From contig PAUP01000010.1 in assembly GCA_002712765.1 (NCBI GenBank), positions 1 through 35,280 of the forward strand: DNA of 35,280 nucleotides, given 5' to 3'. The stretch is from Cytophagaceae bacterium (GTDB lineage: Bacteria > Bacteroidota > Bacteroidia > Flavobacteriales > Flavobacteriaceae). A program made the position numbers and the translations under genes. Below, in pieces: positions 24,768 to 32,957 of this stretch; within the stretch, counting starts at the first letter, position 1, and each line of letters starts with the position of its first letter. The notes beneath the pieces are model-generated. The model saw only the letters and a list, made by a program, of their open reading frames with translations, did no database searches and was not told the DNA's origin.

Positions 24768-25841
24768 ATGAAGAAAGAAGAAAAAATAAGAGTGGGTATT
24801 TCTGTGGGTGATCCTAACGGAATAGGAATGGAAGTCATGCTAAAAACGCTTAATGAAGCTATGGTGTTAGACTTTTGTACGCCCATCATTTTTGGAGCGG
24901 TAAAGCCCGTTTCTTTTGTTAAGAAAAATCTCGGGTTGTCACTCAATTTACATGGGGTAGACGCTTTCGCGAAAGTGATTGATGGCAAGATCAATGTTTT
25001 AAATATGACCAAGACACCTCCAGTGATTGCCTTTGGTGAGGAGACTCAGGAAGCAGGGGCCTTTGCAATAGCTTCTTTTGCAGCGGCGGTCAAAGCCTTG
25101 AAGGCAGGACAGATAGATGTTTTGGTAACAGCGCCCATAAGTAAAACCAATATTCAGAGTGAGGATTTTTCCTTTCCAGGGCATACCGATTATTTGGCGC
25201 AAGAACTAGAAGGAGAAGCGATGATGTTAATGGTTACCGATACCTTAAAAGTGGGCTTATTGACAGATCATGTGGCAGTCAAAGACATCGCTCAAACCAT
25301 CACCCCAGCCTTAATAACACAAAAAGTCGAAACCTTATTTACCGCTCTGCAAAGAGATTTTGGGATTAGAAAACCAAAAATCGCACTCTTGGGTATCAAT
25401 CCGCACGTAGGCGATAACGGGGTTATTGGAGATGAGGATGACAAAGTGCTTATTCCTACGCTAGAAAAAATTAGAGCTACGGGTAAGATCGTATATGGTC
25501 CCTATGCTGCCGACAGTTTTTTTGGCACTGGAAATTATAAGAATTTTGATGCGATTCTCGCTGCTTATCACGATCAAGGCTTGATTCCTTTTAAAACCTT
25601 ATCTTTTGGACAAGGGGTAAATTATACCGCGGGCCTTTCAAAAATTCGAACGAGTCCCGATCACGGTACTGCTTTTGAAATAGCTGGAAAAGGCACTGCC
25701 GATGAAAGTTCTTTTAGAGAGGCGTTATTTACAGCCATACAGATTTACAAAAAGAGGCAAGAGTATGATGGCCTTACTGCCAATGTGCTCAAGGTGAGTC
25801 CTAAAAAGACGGGTGGACGCGGAAGGCATTCTCGTAGTTAG
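24768..25841 (+). CDS. pdxA: 4-hydroxythreonine-4-phosphate dehydrogenase
   Basis: Predicted 357 residues, Zn-dependent NAD(P) enzyme of pyridoxal 5'-phosphate synthesis. Motifs: VGISVGDPNGIGMEVMLKTL at the N-terminus, metal-binding His in SFPGHTDYLAQEL and in AAYHDQGLIPFK, ALLGINPHVGDNGVIGDED, and RTSPDHGTAFEIAGKG. A TACTTTTG box (24728-24735) lies 32 bases before the ATG. An imperfect palindrome copy at 24963-24976 encodes DAFAKV. A weak hairpin (GCTACG 25842-25847 with CGTAGC 25855-25860) lies just after the stop. Confidence 0.95.
   Translation: MKKEEKIRVGISVGDPNGIGMEVMLKTLNEAMVLDFCTPIIFGAVKPVSFVKKNLGLSLNLHGVDAFAKVIDGKINVLNMTKTPPVIAFGEETQEAGAFAIASFAAAVKALKAGQIDVLVTAPISKTNIQSEDFSFPGHTDYLAQELEGEAMMLMVTDTLKVGLLTDHVAVKDIAQTITPALITQKVETLFTALQRDFGIRKPKIALLGINPHVGDNGVIGDEDDKVLIPTLEKIRATGKIVYGPYAADSFFGTGNYKNFDAILAAYHDQGLIPFKTLSFGQGVNYTAGLSKIRTSPDHGTAFEIAGKGTADESSFREALFTAIQIYKKRQEYDGLTANVLKVSPKKTGGRGRHSRS
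24963..24976. repeat. Palindrome copy 6 (12-bp core CTTTCGCGAAAG)
   Basis: Inside pdxA, GCTTTCGCGAAAGT: one end base departs from the 14-bp consensus, the 12-bp core is intact. It is read as Ala-Phe-Ala-Lys-Val. Confidence 0.85.
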
Positions 25842-25909
25842 GCTACGGCCAACGCGTAGCAGGAATAAAAATTAATTGACAGAGCGTTTCACTAATATAT
25901 AATTTTATG

Positions 25910-25917
25910 TATCTTTG
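25910..25917 (+). promoter_or_regulatory. -7 box of the DUF177-rpmF operon
   Basis: TATCTTTG fits TAnnTTTG, 21 bases before the DUF177 ATG; no TTG lies at 19 bases. The leader has AAGGAG (25927-25932) six bases before the ATG, a good Shine-Dalgarno that is unusual in this family, within the near-palindrome CTCCTAAGGAG that could hide it. Confidence 0.5.
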
Positions 25918-25938
25918 CGCGCTCCTAAGGAGTGATGT

Positions 25939-26484
25939 ATGAAAGATTTGAAACTATTTACCATTCAGTATGTAGGTTTAAAGGAGGGAGTACATCGGTT
26001 TGATTATCATATAGACCGATCGTTCTTTGAACATTTTGATTATGAAGATTTCAACGATGTAGCTGTAGACGTTGTTTTGACTTTTGTTAAAAAATCGACA
26101 TTGCTAGAATTACATTTTCAGGCCAATGGCTCGGTTAATGTCAATTGTGATGTCACAAACGAACCATATGACGAACCAATTGATAGCACCTATGAATTGG
26201 TCGTAAAGTTTGGGCAAGAGTTTAACGATGATAATGAAGAGTTACTCATATTGCCTTTTGGCGAATACGAACTTAACGTCGCACACTATATTTATGAGCT
26301 CATTGTTTTGGCCATGCCAAATAAGAGAGTACATCCCGGTGTAGCCGATGGTACATTGAAGTCTGAAATATTGGATAAATTGGAAGAATTGAGTATTCCA
26401 AATCAAGATGTAAAAGAACAAGAAGAAGAGACAGAAACGGATCCTCGATGGGATTCATTAAAAAAACTATTAACAGATAAATAA
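25939..26484 (+). CDS. DUF177 (YceD-like) domain protein
   Basis: Predicted 181 residues. The acidic protein has the DUF177/YceD arrangement, with SVNVNCDVTNEPYDEPIDSTYELVV in place of the usual Cys-containing RC-L- motif and the conserved ELNVAHYIYELIVLAMPNKRVHPG segment. In many bacteria yceD lies directly upstream of rpmF and is implicated in 23S rRNA or large-subunit accumulation. The same arrangement is present here, with a 9-base gap to rpmF. Confidence 0.88.
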   Translation: MKDLKLFTIQYVGLKEGVHRFDYHIDRSFFEHFDYEDFNDVAVDVVLTFVKKSTLLELHFQANGSVNVNCDVTNEPYDEPIDSTYELVVKFGQEFNDDNEELLILPFGEYELNVAHYIYELIVLAMPNKRVHPGVADGTLKSEILDKLEELSIPNQDVKEQEEETETDPRWDSLKKLLTDK

Positions 26485-26493
26485 GAGTACGTA

Positions 26494-26694
26494 ATGGCAC
26501 ATCCTAAAAGAAAAATCTCGAAAACTAGAAGAGATAAAAGAAGAACACATTACAAGGCTGCTATTCCACAAATAGCTACAGACCCTACAACGGGAGAAGC
26601 ACATCTTTACCACAGAGCTCACTGGTTTGAAGGTAAACTGTATTACAGAGGACAGGTAGTTATTGACAGAACTGAGGAAGAAGCCGAGGCTTAA
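26494..26694 (+). CDS. rpmF: 50S ribosomal protein L32 (cysteine-free form)
   Basis: Predicted 66 residues. The N-terminus [20 protein letters not shown] is the L32 signature. The C-terminal half, which in many bacteria has four Cys holding zinc, contains none here ([17 protein letters not shown] occupies that region), so this is a zinc-independent form. The acidic tail EEEAEA is longer than in Escherichia. It is co-transcribed with the upstream DUF177 gene and followed by a strong terminator. Confidence 0.95.
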   Translation: MAHPKRKISKTRRDKRRTHYKAAIPQIATDPTTGEAHLYHRAHWFEGKLYYRGQVVIDRTEEEAEA

Positions 26695-26716
26695 TCGACT
26701 CATAATAACATATATA

Positions 26717-26746
26717 AAAGCGCTCATTCTAAGGGCGCTTTTTTTT
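26717..26746 (+). terminator. Rho-independent terminator after rpmF
   Basis: The stem AAAGCGCTC (26717-26725) with GGGCGCTTT (26733-26741), including one T-G pair, has a 7-base loop and a T run to 26746. It separates rpmF from fabH. Confidence 0.9.
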
Positions 26747-26860
26747 ATGAACAATTCATGCAAAAAAAGTTAATTCTTGTCGTGTTTTGTTCAAATTTTA
26801 GTACTTTTCGACCCATTTTGCGGCCTTTTTGCTGTGAAATGATCAAATCAACGGAATCCA

Positions 26861-27856
26861 ATGAATAAAATCTCAGCGGCCATTACAGCTGTAGGGGCAT
26901 ATGTTCCAGAGTTTGTCTTAACCAATCAGATTTTGGCGACTATGGTAGATACCAATGATGAGTGGATTACCTCTCGTACGGGTATCAAAGAACGCCGAAT
27001 TCTTAAAGATCCAGGTAAAGGTTCCTCCTTTATGGCTGTCAAAGCAGCACAAGATCTCCTTTCCAAAAATAACCTTGACCCAAAAGAAATAGACCTCGTC
27101 ATAGTGGCTACGGCAACTCCAGATATGCCTGTGGCTTCGACCGCAGTGTATACTGCAACGCAGATCGGAGCGACCAATGCTTTTGCTTATGATCTGGTGG
27201 CGGCCTGCTCAAGTTTTCTCTACGGGATGTCTACCGCCGCGAGTTATATTGAATCAGGACGGTATAAAAAGGTATTGCTAATCGGGGCCGATAAGATGTC
27301 GTCGATTATAGATTATACAGACAGGACCACCTGCATCATCTTTGGAGATGGCGCAGGTGCTGTTCTTTTTGAGCCTAACCAAGAAGGCTTAGGTTTGCAG
27401 GATGAATACCTCAGATCTGATGGTATTGGAAGAGAGTTTCTCAAGATTGATGCAGGGGGTTCTATCCTACCAGCTTCAGAAGAAACGGTAGCCAATCGCC
27501 AGCACTATGTATTTCAAGATGGACGTACTGTATTCAAATTTGCTGTTTCTAATATGGCAGATGTGAGTGCAAAAATTATGGAGCGCAATGAGCTTAGCCG
27601 CGATGATGTGGATTATCTTATTGCTCACCAAGCCAATAAACGAATAATTGATGCCACCGCTAAGCGTATGGAATTAGACGAGGAAAAAGTGCTAATGAAT
27701 ATACATCGCTATGGCAATACGACATCAGCAACTTTACCACTGCTGATGAGCGATTATGAAACCAAACTTAAAAAAGGGGATAATATCGTATTTGCTGCTT
27801 TTGGTGGCGGATTTACCTGGGGATCTATATATCTCAAATGGGCGTACAATTCCTAA
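26861..27856 (+). CDS. fabH: 3-oxoacyl-ACP synthase III (FabH)
   Basis: Predicted 331 residues with a complete triad: Cys116 in VAACSSFLYG, His256 in IAHQANKRI and Asn286 in YGNTTSATLPL. The N-terminus ITAVGAYVPEFVLTN and the DEWITSRTGIKERRI motif are typical. It condenses a primer acyl-CoA with malonyl-ACP to start fatty acid synthesis; in iso-fatty-acid-rich bacteria it prefers branched primers. accB follows after 29 bases. plsX, which often sits between rpmF and fabH in other bacteria, is not present in this window. Confidence 0.95.
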   Translation: MNKISAAITAVGAYVPEFVLTNQILATMVDTNDEWITSRTGIKERRILKDPGKGSSFMAVKAAQDLLSKNNLDPKEIDLVIVATATPDMPVASTAVYTATQIGATNAFAYDLVAACSSFLYGMSTAASYIESGRYKKVLLIGADKMSSIIDYTDRTTCIIFGDGAGAVLFEPNQEGLGLQDEYLRSDGIGREFLKIDAGGSILPASEETVANRQHYVFQDGRTVFKFAVSNMADVSAKIMERNELSRDDVDYLIAHQANKRIIDATAKRMELDEEKVLMNIHRYGNTTSATLPLLMSDYETKLKKGDNIVFAAFGGGFTWGSIYLKWAYNS

Positions 27857-27885
27857 AATCACCTAATTGACTAATTCAAACACTT

Positions 27886-28377
27886 ATGGATTTAAAAGAA
27901 ATTCAAAATTTAATCAGATTTGTGGCAAAGTCGGGAGCTAGTGAAGTAAAACTAGAGATGGATGATGTAAAAATCACCATCAAAACTGGTGCCGACGACG
28001 ACAAAGGCGCGACTACTATCTTACAACAGATGCCAGCTATGCCACAAATGCAGGCTGCTGCACCAGCACCAGCTGCTCCAGCTGCACCTGAAACTCCAGC
28101 TGCACCAGCTGCTGCCAAAGAAGATGATGATTCTAAATACATTACTATCAAGTCTCCTATTATTGGAACCTTCTACCGCAAGCCAGCACCAGACAAACCC
28201 ACCTTTGTTGAGGTAGGTAAAAGTATTTCAGAAGGAGATGTACTTTGTGTGATCGAAGCGATGAAGTTATTTAATGAGATCGAGAGTGAAGTATCTGGTA
28301 CCATCGTTAAAGTATTGGTAGACGATTCGTCACCTGTGGAGTTTGACCAGCCATTATTTTTGGTAGACCCTTCGTAA
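27886..28377 (+). CDS. accB: Acetyl-CoA carboxylase biotin carboxyl carrier protein
   Basis: Predicted 163 residues: an N-terminal segment [20 protein letters not shown], an Ala/Pro-rich flexible linker (about residues 50-82), and a C-terminal biotinyl domain with [12 protein letters not shown], where Lys127 should carry biotin. It works with biotin carboxylase AccC (downstream) and the carboxyltransferase AccA/AccD (not in this window) to make malonyl-CoA for the FabH reaction. Confidence 0.96.
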   Translation: MDLKEIQNLIRFVAKSGASEVKLEMDDVKITIKTGADDDKGATTILQQMPAMPQMQAAAPAPAAPAAPETPAAPAAAKEDDDSKYITIKSPIIGTFYRKPAPDKPTFVEVGKSISEGDVLCVIEAMKLFNEIESEVSGTIVKVLVDDSSPVEFDQPLFLVDPS

Positions 28378-28424
28378 TCCCTAGCGGGTATTTATAAATT
28401 GTAGTTTTATTTTGCTGATTGTTA

Positions 28425-28441
28425 TTTCGCTTTAAGCGAAA
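28425..28441. repeat. Inverted repeat in the accB-accC gap
   Basis: TTTCGCTT-T-AAGCGAAA is an 8-1-8 inverted repeat in the 99-base gap between accB and accC. It shares the half-sites TTTCGC and GCGAAA with the dispersed palindrome but has five extra bases between them. It could be a regulatory site or a processing hairpin; there is no T run. Confidence 0.5.
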
Positions 28442-28476
28442 AATATCAAGTGAAGACTACCATAAATTGAACACTT

Positions 28477-29823
28477 ATGTTTAAGAAGATACTTATTGCT
28501 AATAGAGGAGAAATTGCCTTGCGTGTTATTCGTACCTGTAAGGAAATGGGCATTAAAACGGTTGCCGTATACTCAACCGCAGATCGCGAAAGTTTGCATG
28601 TGCGTTTTGCAGATGAAGCAGTGTGTATAGGACCGGCTCCAAGTCCTGAGTCTTATCTAAAAATGGCAAACATCATTGCCGCCGCAGAGATTACTAATGC
28701 TGATGCTATACATCCTGGTTACGGCTTTTTATCTGAAAATGCCAAATTTTCTAAAATATGTGAAGAGCATGACATCAAATTTATTGGTGCCTCTGCAGAT
28801 ATGATTAGTAAAATGGGTGATAAAGCTACGGCCAAAGCAACCATGAAAGCAGCCGGAGTACCTTGTGTGCCAGGCTCAGACGGCATCATTGAAGATTTTA
28901 AACAATGTCAAAAATTGGCCAAAGAGGTGGGCTATCCCGTAATGTTAAAGGCTACCGCTGGTGGTGGTGGTAAAGGGATGCGCGCTGTTTGGAAAGAAGA
29001 AGACTTGTTAAAAGCATGGGAGTCTGCCAGACAAGAGGCAAAAAATGCCTTTGGCAATGACGGCATGTATATGGAAAAGCTTATCGAAGAGCCTCGTCAC
29101 ATAGAAATTCAAGTGGTGGGTGATAGCAACGGTAAAGCTTGTCACTTGTCGGAGCGTGATTGTTCTGTGCAACGCAGACATCAAAAACTCACCGAAGAGA
29201 CCCCATCACCTTTTATGACCGACAAATTGCGTGATGATATGGGGAAAGCAGCCGTAAAAGCGGCCGAATTTATCAAATACGAAGGTGCTGGTACTGTAGA
29301 ATTTTTGGTAGATAAACATCGCAACTTTTACTTTATGGAGATGAATACGCGTATTCAGGTAGAGCATCCCATTACAGAGCAAGTTGTCGATTACGATTTG
29401 ATCAGAGAGCAGATATTGGTAGCCGCAGGCGTGCCAATTTCTGGCAAGAACTACCTTCCACAGCTTCATTCAATAGAATGTCGTATCAATGCCGAAGATC
29501 CGTACAATGACTTTAGACCTTCTCCGGGTAGAATTACCAATCTTCATGCTCCAGGTGGGCATGGGGTGCGTATTGATACACATGTATACAGCGGCTATAT
29601 GATACCGCCTAATTACGACAGTATGATCGCCAAATTGATCACTACGGCCCAAACCAGAGAAGAGGCCATCAACAAGATGAAGAGAGCACTCGATGAGTTT
29701 GTTATTGAGGGAATCAAAACCACAATTCCTTTCCACCGTCAGCTTATGGATCACCCTGATTATTTGTCGGGCAATTACACGACAAAATTCATGGAAGATT
29801 TTAAAATGGATGACCCAGAATAA
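28477..29823 (+). CDS. accC: Acetyl-CoA carboxylase, biotin carboxylase subunit
   Basis: Predicted 448-residue ATP-grasp enzyme: [20 protein letters not shown] at the N-terminus, [13 protein letters not shown], the glycine loop [12 protein letters not shown], catalytic-site stretches ECRINAEDP and [13 protein letters not shown]. It carboxylates the biotin on AccB. The ATG at 28477 gives the usual family length and start. A shared terminator separates it from the convergent lrp gene. Confidence 0.97.
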   Translation: MFKKILIANRGEIALRVIRTCKEMGIKTVAVYSTADRESLHVRFADEAVCIGPAPSPESYLKMANIIAAAEITNADAIHPGYGFLSENAKFSKICEEHDIKFIGASADMISKMGDKATAKATMKAAGVPCVPGSDGIIEDFKQCQKLAKEVGYPVMLKATAGGGGKGMRAVWKEEDLLKAWESARQEAKNAFGNDGMYMEKLIEEPRHIEIQVVGDSNGKACHLSERDCSVQRRHQKLTEETPSPFMTDKLRDDMGKAAVKAAEFIKYEGAGTVEFLVDKHRNFYFMEMNTRIQVEHPITEQVVDYDLIREQILVAAGVPISGKNYLPQLHSIECRINAEDPYNDFRPSPGRITNLHAPGGHGVRIDTHVYSGYMIPPNYDSMIAKLITTAQTREEAINKMKRALDEFVIEGIKTTIPFHRQLMDHPDYLSGNYTTKFMEDFKMDDPE

Positions 29824-29826
29824 ATC

Positions 29827-29857
29827 AAAACCCTCAGTATAAGCTGAGGGTTTTTTT
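29827..29857. terminator. Rho-independent terminator between accC and lrp
   Basis: The stem AAAACCCTCAG (29827-29837) with CTGAGGGTTTT (29844-29854) has a 6-base loop and a T run to 29857. The A run on its left makes it usable in the opposite direction too; it overlaps the last bases of the minus-strand lrp stop. Confidence 0.88.
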
Positions 29858-30329
29858 ATGCTCCCAAAAAAGAGAGATCTACCGCATTGGTTTGTTTGCT
29901 AGTAGAAAGGGTTATATGACTTTGAACGTTGCCCAAATACGGGATTAAGGTCAATTTGGTGATGATAAATTTTTCATAGGCTTCGATGTCTTCAACCACT
30001 AGTTTTAATAAATAGTCAAAATTCCCACTCACCCGATGACACTCCACCACCTCTGGAAAATTATTGATCTCGTTTACAAATTTTTCTAAATAACTACGGG
30101 TGTGGCCTTGAAGAGAAAGGGCAATAAAGACCGTTTGTTTCAACCCTATTTTTTTATGATCAAGAACAGCTGTATACTTTTTGATATACCCTTCTTTTTC
30201 TAGCTTCTTGATACGTTCAAAAACGGGGGTAGTTGAGAGTTTTAGCTCTGCGGCCATACTCTTGACCGTGCGATTTGAATTAGATTGTAACATTTCTAAT
30301 ATAGCGACATCTGTTTTGTCTAGTTTCAT
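29856..30329 (-). CDS. Lrp/AsnC family transcriptional regulator
   Basis: Predicted 157 residues, an ordinary length. The N-terminal winged helix-turn-helix is about residues 4-62 (KTDVAILEMLQSNSNRTVKS, recognition helix around STTPVFERIKKLEKEGYI), and the RAM ligand-binding domain about 68-145 (conserved GNFDYLLKLVVEDIEAYEKF). This family often senses amino acids, especially leucine. It is divergent from the branched-chain aminotransferase/dehydrogenase operon, and a perfect palindrome lies in the shared gap, suggesting local control and autoregulation. Confidence 0.93.
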   Translation of the reverse strand: MKLDKTDVAILEMLQSNSNRTVKSMAAELKLSTTPVFERIKKLEKEGYIKKYTAVLDHKKIGLKQTVFIALSLQGHTRSYLEKFVNEINNFPEVVECHRVSGNFDYLLKLVVEDIEAYEKFIITKLTLIPYLGNVQSHITLSTSKQTNAVDLSFLGA

Positions 30330-30401
30330 ACGGTAATATTTTACTTTTTATTCTGCCTATTTTATTGATGAGCAGCATAAACCTATTGGTTTTTGTCAAA
30401 T

Positions 30402-30420
30402 TAAAGAATATTATTCTTTA
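30402..30420. promoter_or_regulatory. 19-bp palindrome, candidate Lrp operator
   Basis: TAAAGAATA-T-TATTCTTTA is a perfect 9-1-9 inverted repeat in the 171-base gap between lrp and the E2 gene. Its size and AT-rich dyad symmetry fit known Lrp/AsnC sites. It lies about 40 bases upstream of the predicted E2 -7 box. Confidence 0.6.
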
Positions 30421-30437
30421 CATCATAATGCAACTAG

Positions 30438-30467
30438 TTAAATCAAAGGAAGCCGTAGCTAAATTTG
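30438..30467 (+). promoter_or_regulatory. Promoter of the E2-aminotransferase-E1 operon
   Basis: TTA (one mismatch to TTG) at 30438-30440, 19 bases, then TAAATTTG at 30460-30467, 33 bases before the E2 start codon. Confidence 0.45.
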
Positions 30468-30500
30468 TATTTTTACCATCATACAAACACAGACTAGACT

Positions 30501-31811
30501 ATGCCGATTGAATTATTGAGAATGCCTAAAATGGGCGAAAGCATTACCGAAGGAACCATACTCAATTGGTTGGTAGATGTAGGTGAGGCTTTTGATGAGG
30601 GTGACATATTGGTCGAAGTGGCCACAGATAAGGTAGACAACGAAGTACCAGCGCCAATGGCGGGTATTATAAAGACATTTCTCTTTGAAAAGGGAGCTGT
30701 TGTTGCTGTAGGTGAGCCCATAGCCGAATTTGAAAAAACAGCAGCTAAGGCCCTAAAAAACGATAAGCATACAACCGTTGAGCCTGAGGTAAAAAAGACT
30801 ATCAACGAGCCAGTCTCAATGAGCACGCGCGAATTAAAAAAGCCAGCAATAGCTCGCTCATTTCAATTGCCAAGCGCAGCGGTATATATAAGCCCACTGG
30901 TAGATAGTATTGCTAGAAAACATCATATTTCTTACGAAGAGTTAGCACGTATACCTGGAAGTGGTATCGATGGACGATTACGCAAAAGCGATCTTGCGCA
31001 GTACATCGATAGTGGAAGGCCCTATAAATTTGCCCAACCCGCTTCAGCCCCTGATCCAACAGCTTATCGTATCCCTACACTTAATCTAGATAAGGGTAGC
31101 GGTAAAATTGTGGAGATGGATCGCATGCGTCAAATGATTTCTGATCATATGGTGTATAGCAAACACACTAGCCCTCACGTAACTGCTTACGTAGAAGCCG
31201 ACCTAACAGAGATGGTGCATTGGAGAAACGCCAATAAAGTGCAATTCCAGTCCGATTATCAACAAAAACTCACCTTTACACCATTATTTATTGAAGCTGT
31301 CGCCAAAGCCATCTCAGATTTTCCGATGATTAATGTATCGGTAGATGGTAAAAATATTATTGTTAAAGAGGACATTAATATTGGAATGGCTACGGCCTTA
31401 CCATCTGGAAATCTCATTGTCCCAGTTGTAAAACAAGCCGATCAAAAAGATCTTTTGTCACTGGCCTCTGAGGTTAATCGACTAAGTCAACTCGCAAGAG
31501 AGAATAAACTAAAAGGTGATGATATCAAGGGAGGCAGCTTTACCATAAGTAATGTAGGTACTTTTGGAAGTATTATGGGAACCCCCATTATTAATCAACC
31601 AGAGGCTGCGATTTTGGCAACAGGAATCATAAAAAAGCGTGCAGAAGTTATGGAAGGACCCGAGGGAGATACTATAGCGATAAGACATATGATGTATCTC
31701 TCCTTGAGTTTTGATCATCGTATAGTAGATGGATATCTTGGGGGTAGTTTTCTCAGACGCATCGCAGACTATTTAGAACAGTTTGATACCCAACGAACTT
31801 TAAAATTTTAA
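30501..31811 (+). CDS. 2-oxoacid dehydrogenase E2, dihydrolipoamide acyltransferase (branched-chain type likely)
   Basis: Predicted 436 residues. The lipoyl domain (about 1-78) has VATDKVDNEV with Lys44 as the lipoylation site. A peripheral subunit-binding domain is at about 131-170 (YISPLVDSIARKHHISYEEL, then GRLRKSDLAQYI). The catalytic domain (about 200-436) has FTISNVGTFGS and the active-site motif SFDHRIVDG. The neighbouring branched-chain aminotransferase and fused E1 indicate branched-chain 2-oxoacid dehydrogenase rather than pyruvate dehydrogenase, but substrate use cannot be proved from the sequence. The E3 subunit is not in this window. Confidence 0.9.
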   Translation: MPIELLRMPKMGESITEGTILNWLVDVGEAFDEGDILVEVATDKVDNEVPAPMAGIIKTFLFEKGAVVAVGEPIAEFEKTAAKALKNDKHTTVEPEVKKTINEPVSMSTRELKKPAIARSFQLPSAAVYISPLVDSIARKHHISYEELARIPGSGIDGRLRKSDLAQYIDSGRPYKFAQPASAPDPTAYRIPTLNLDKGSGKIVEMDRMRQMISDHMVYSKHTSPHVTAYVEADLTEMVHWRNANKVQFQSDYQQKLTFTPLFIEAVAKAISDFPMINVSVDGKNIIVKEDINIGMATALPSGNLIVPVVKQADQKDLLSLASEVNRLSQLARENKLKGDDIKGGSFTISNVGTFGSIMGTPIINQPEAAILATGIIKKRAEVMEGPEGDTIAIRHMMYLSLSFDHRIVDGYLGGSFLRRIADYLEQFDTQRTLKF

Positions 31812-31815
31812 TCTG

Positions 31816-32898
31816 ATGGAGATCACTATAAAGCGTTGCGCACAGTCCAAATTGGACCAATTAGATTTTGACAATATACCACTAGGACGCACCTTTACAG
31901 ATCATATGTTTGTGTGTGATTATAAAGAGGGTCAGTGGTGCGACCCCCGTGTCGAGCCTTTGGAATTTATCCCAACCCACCCAGCTGCTATGGCCCTTCA
32001 TTACGGCCAGGCTATTTTTGAAGGAATGAAATGTACCCTGCCAGATAGTTCCAATACTACCCAATCCCAACCGCAATTGTTTCGGCCTTATGACAACGCC
32101 AAGAGGCTCAATCAAAGCGCTGCACGTATGGGTATGCCCTCACTTGATGAAGATCTTTTTGTGCAAGGCTTAAAAGCTTTGGTGGTAGTTGATAAGGGTT
32201 GGATTCCGCCGGTAGAAGGGTCGGCACTATACTTAAGACCATTTATGTATGCCGACGAACCCTTTATTGGTATGCGAGCGGCTACGAGCTTTAAATTTAT
32301 CATTATTGCTTCGCCAGCAGGGCCTTTTTTTAGTAAGCCCATTTCCTTGTGGGCAGAACCCACCTATATCAGAGCAGCAGCAGGGGGTACTGGTGAAGCC
32401 AAGGCGGCTGGGAATTATGCTGCAGCAATCAGACCAACAGAGATTGCCAAATCTAAAGGGTATGATCAAGTACTATGGCTAGATGCCCATGAGCATCGCT
32501 ATATACAAGAAGTAGGAACTATGAACATCTTTTTTAAAATAGATGGCACAATCATTACCCCGCCACTAGACGGAGCCGTACTTCATGGGATTACTAGAAA
32601 AAGTGTAATGGAGCTGCTTCAATATAAAGGCTATACCGTTATAGAGCGCCCCATTACTATTGACGAAATATTTGATGCGGCCAAAAAAGGTAAATTAGAA
32701 GAGGCATTTGGTACGGGAACAGCTGTAGGGATCGCCTATATCCATCAAATTGGGTGGGGCGATCAAAAAGTGACCATATCTGATACCTATCCACTTGGGC
32801 TCGAGATTAACGAAACGCTCAATGCTATCAAAACCCGTCGTCATAAGGATCTCTTTGATTGGATGGTTGAGGTAAGCGATAGCGCCGCTACACCTTAG
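31816..32898 (+). CDS. ilvE: Branched-chain amino acid aminotransferase
   Basis: Predicted 360-residue fold-type IV PLP enzyme of the eukaryote-like class. PLP should bind Lys196 in GGTGEAKAAGNYAAAI. Other family motifs are LHYGQAIFEGMKC, RPYDNAKRLNQSAARMGMP and QVLWLDAHEHRYIQEVGTMN. It interconverts Leu, Ile and Val with their 2-oxoacids. It starts 4 bases after the E2 stop, so it is in the same operon, between the two dehydrogenase genes. Confidence 0.95.
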   Translation: MEITIKRCAQSKLDQLDFDNIPLGRTFTDHMFVCDYKEGQWCDPRVEPLEFIPTHPAAMALHYGQAIFEGMKCTLPDSSNTTQSQPQLFRPYDNAKRLNQSAARMGMPSLDEDLFVQGLKALVVVDKGWIPPVEGSALYLRPFMYADEPFIGMRAATSFKFIIIASPAGPFFSKPISLWAEPTYIRAAAGGTGEAKAAGNYAAAIRPTEIAKSKGYDQVLWLDAHEHRYIQEVGTMNIFFKIDGTIITPPLDGAVLHGITRKSVMELLQYKGYTVIERPITIDEIFDAAKKGKLEEAFGTGTAVGIAYIHQIGWGDQKVTISDTYPLGLEINETLNAIKTRRHKDLFDWMVEVSDSAATP

Positions 32899-32957
32899 GA
32901 CTCAAGGCGGCAGAGATAAAGTAGGAATACATAAGTTTAAGATTTTTACAATAGAAT

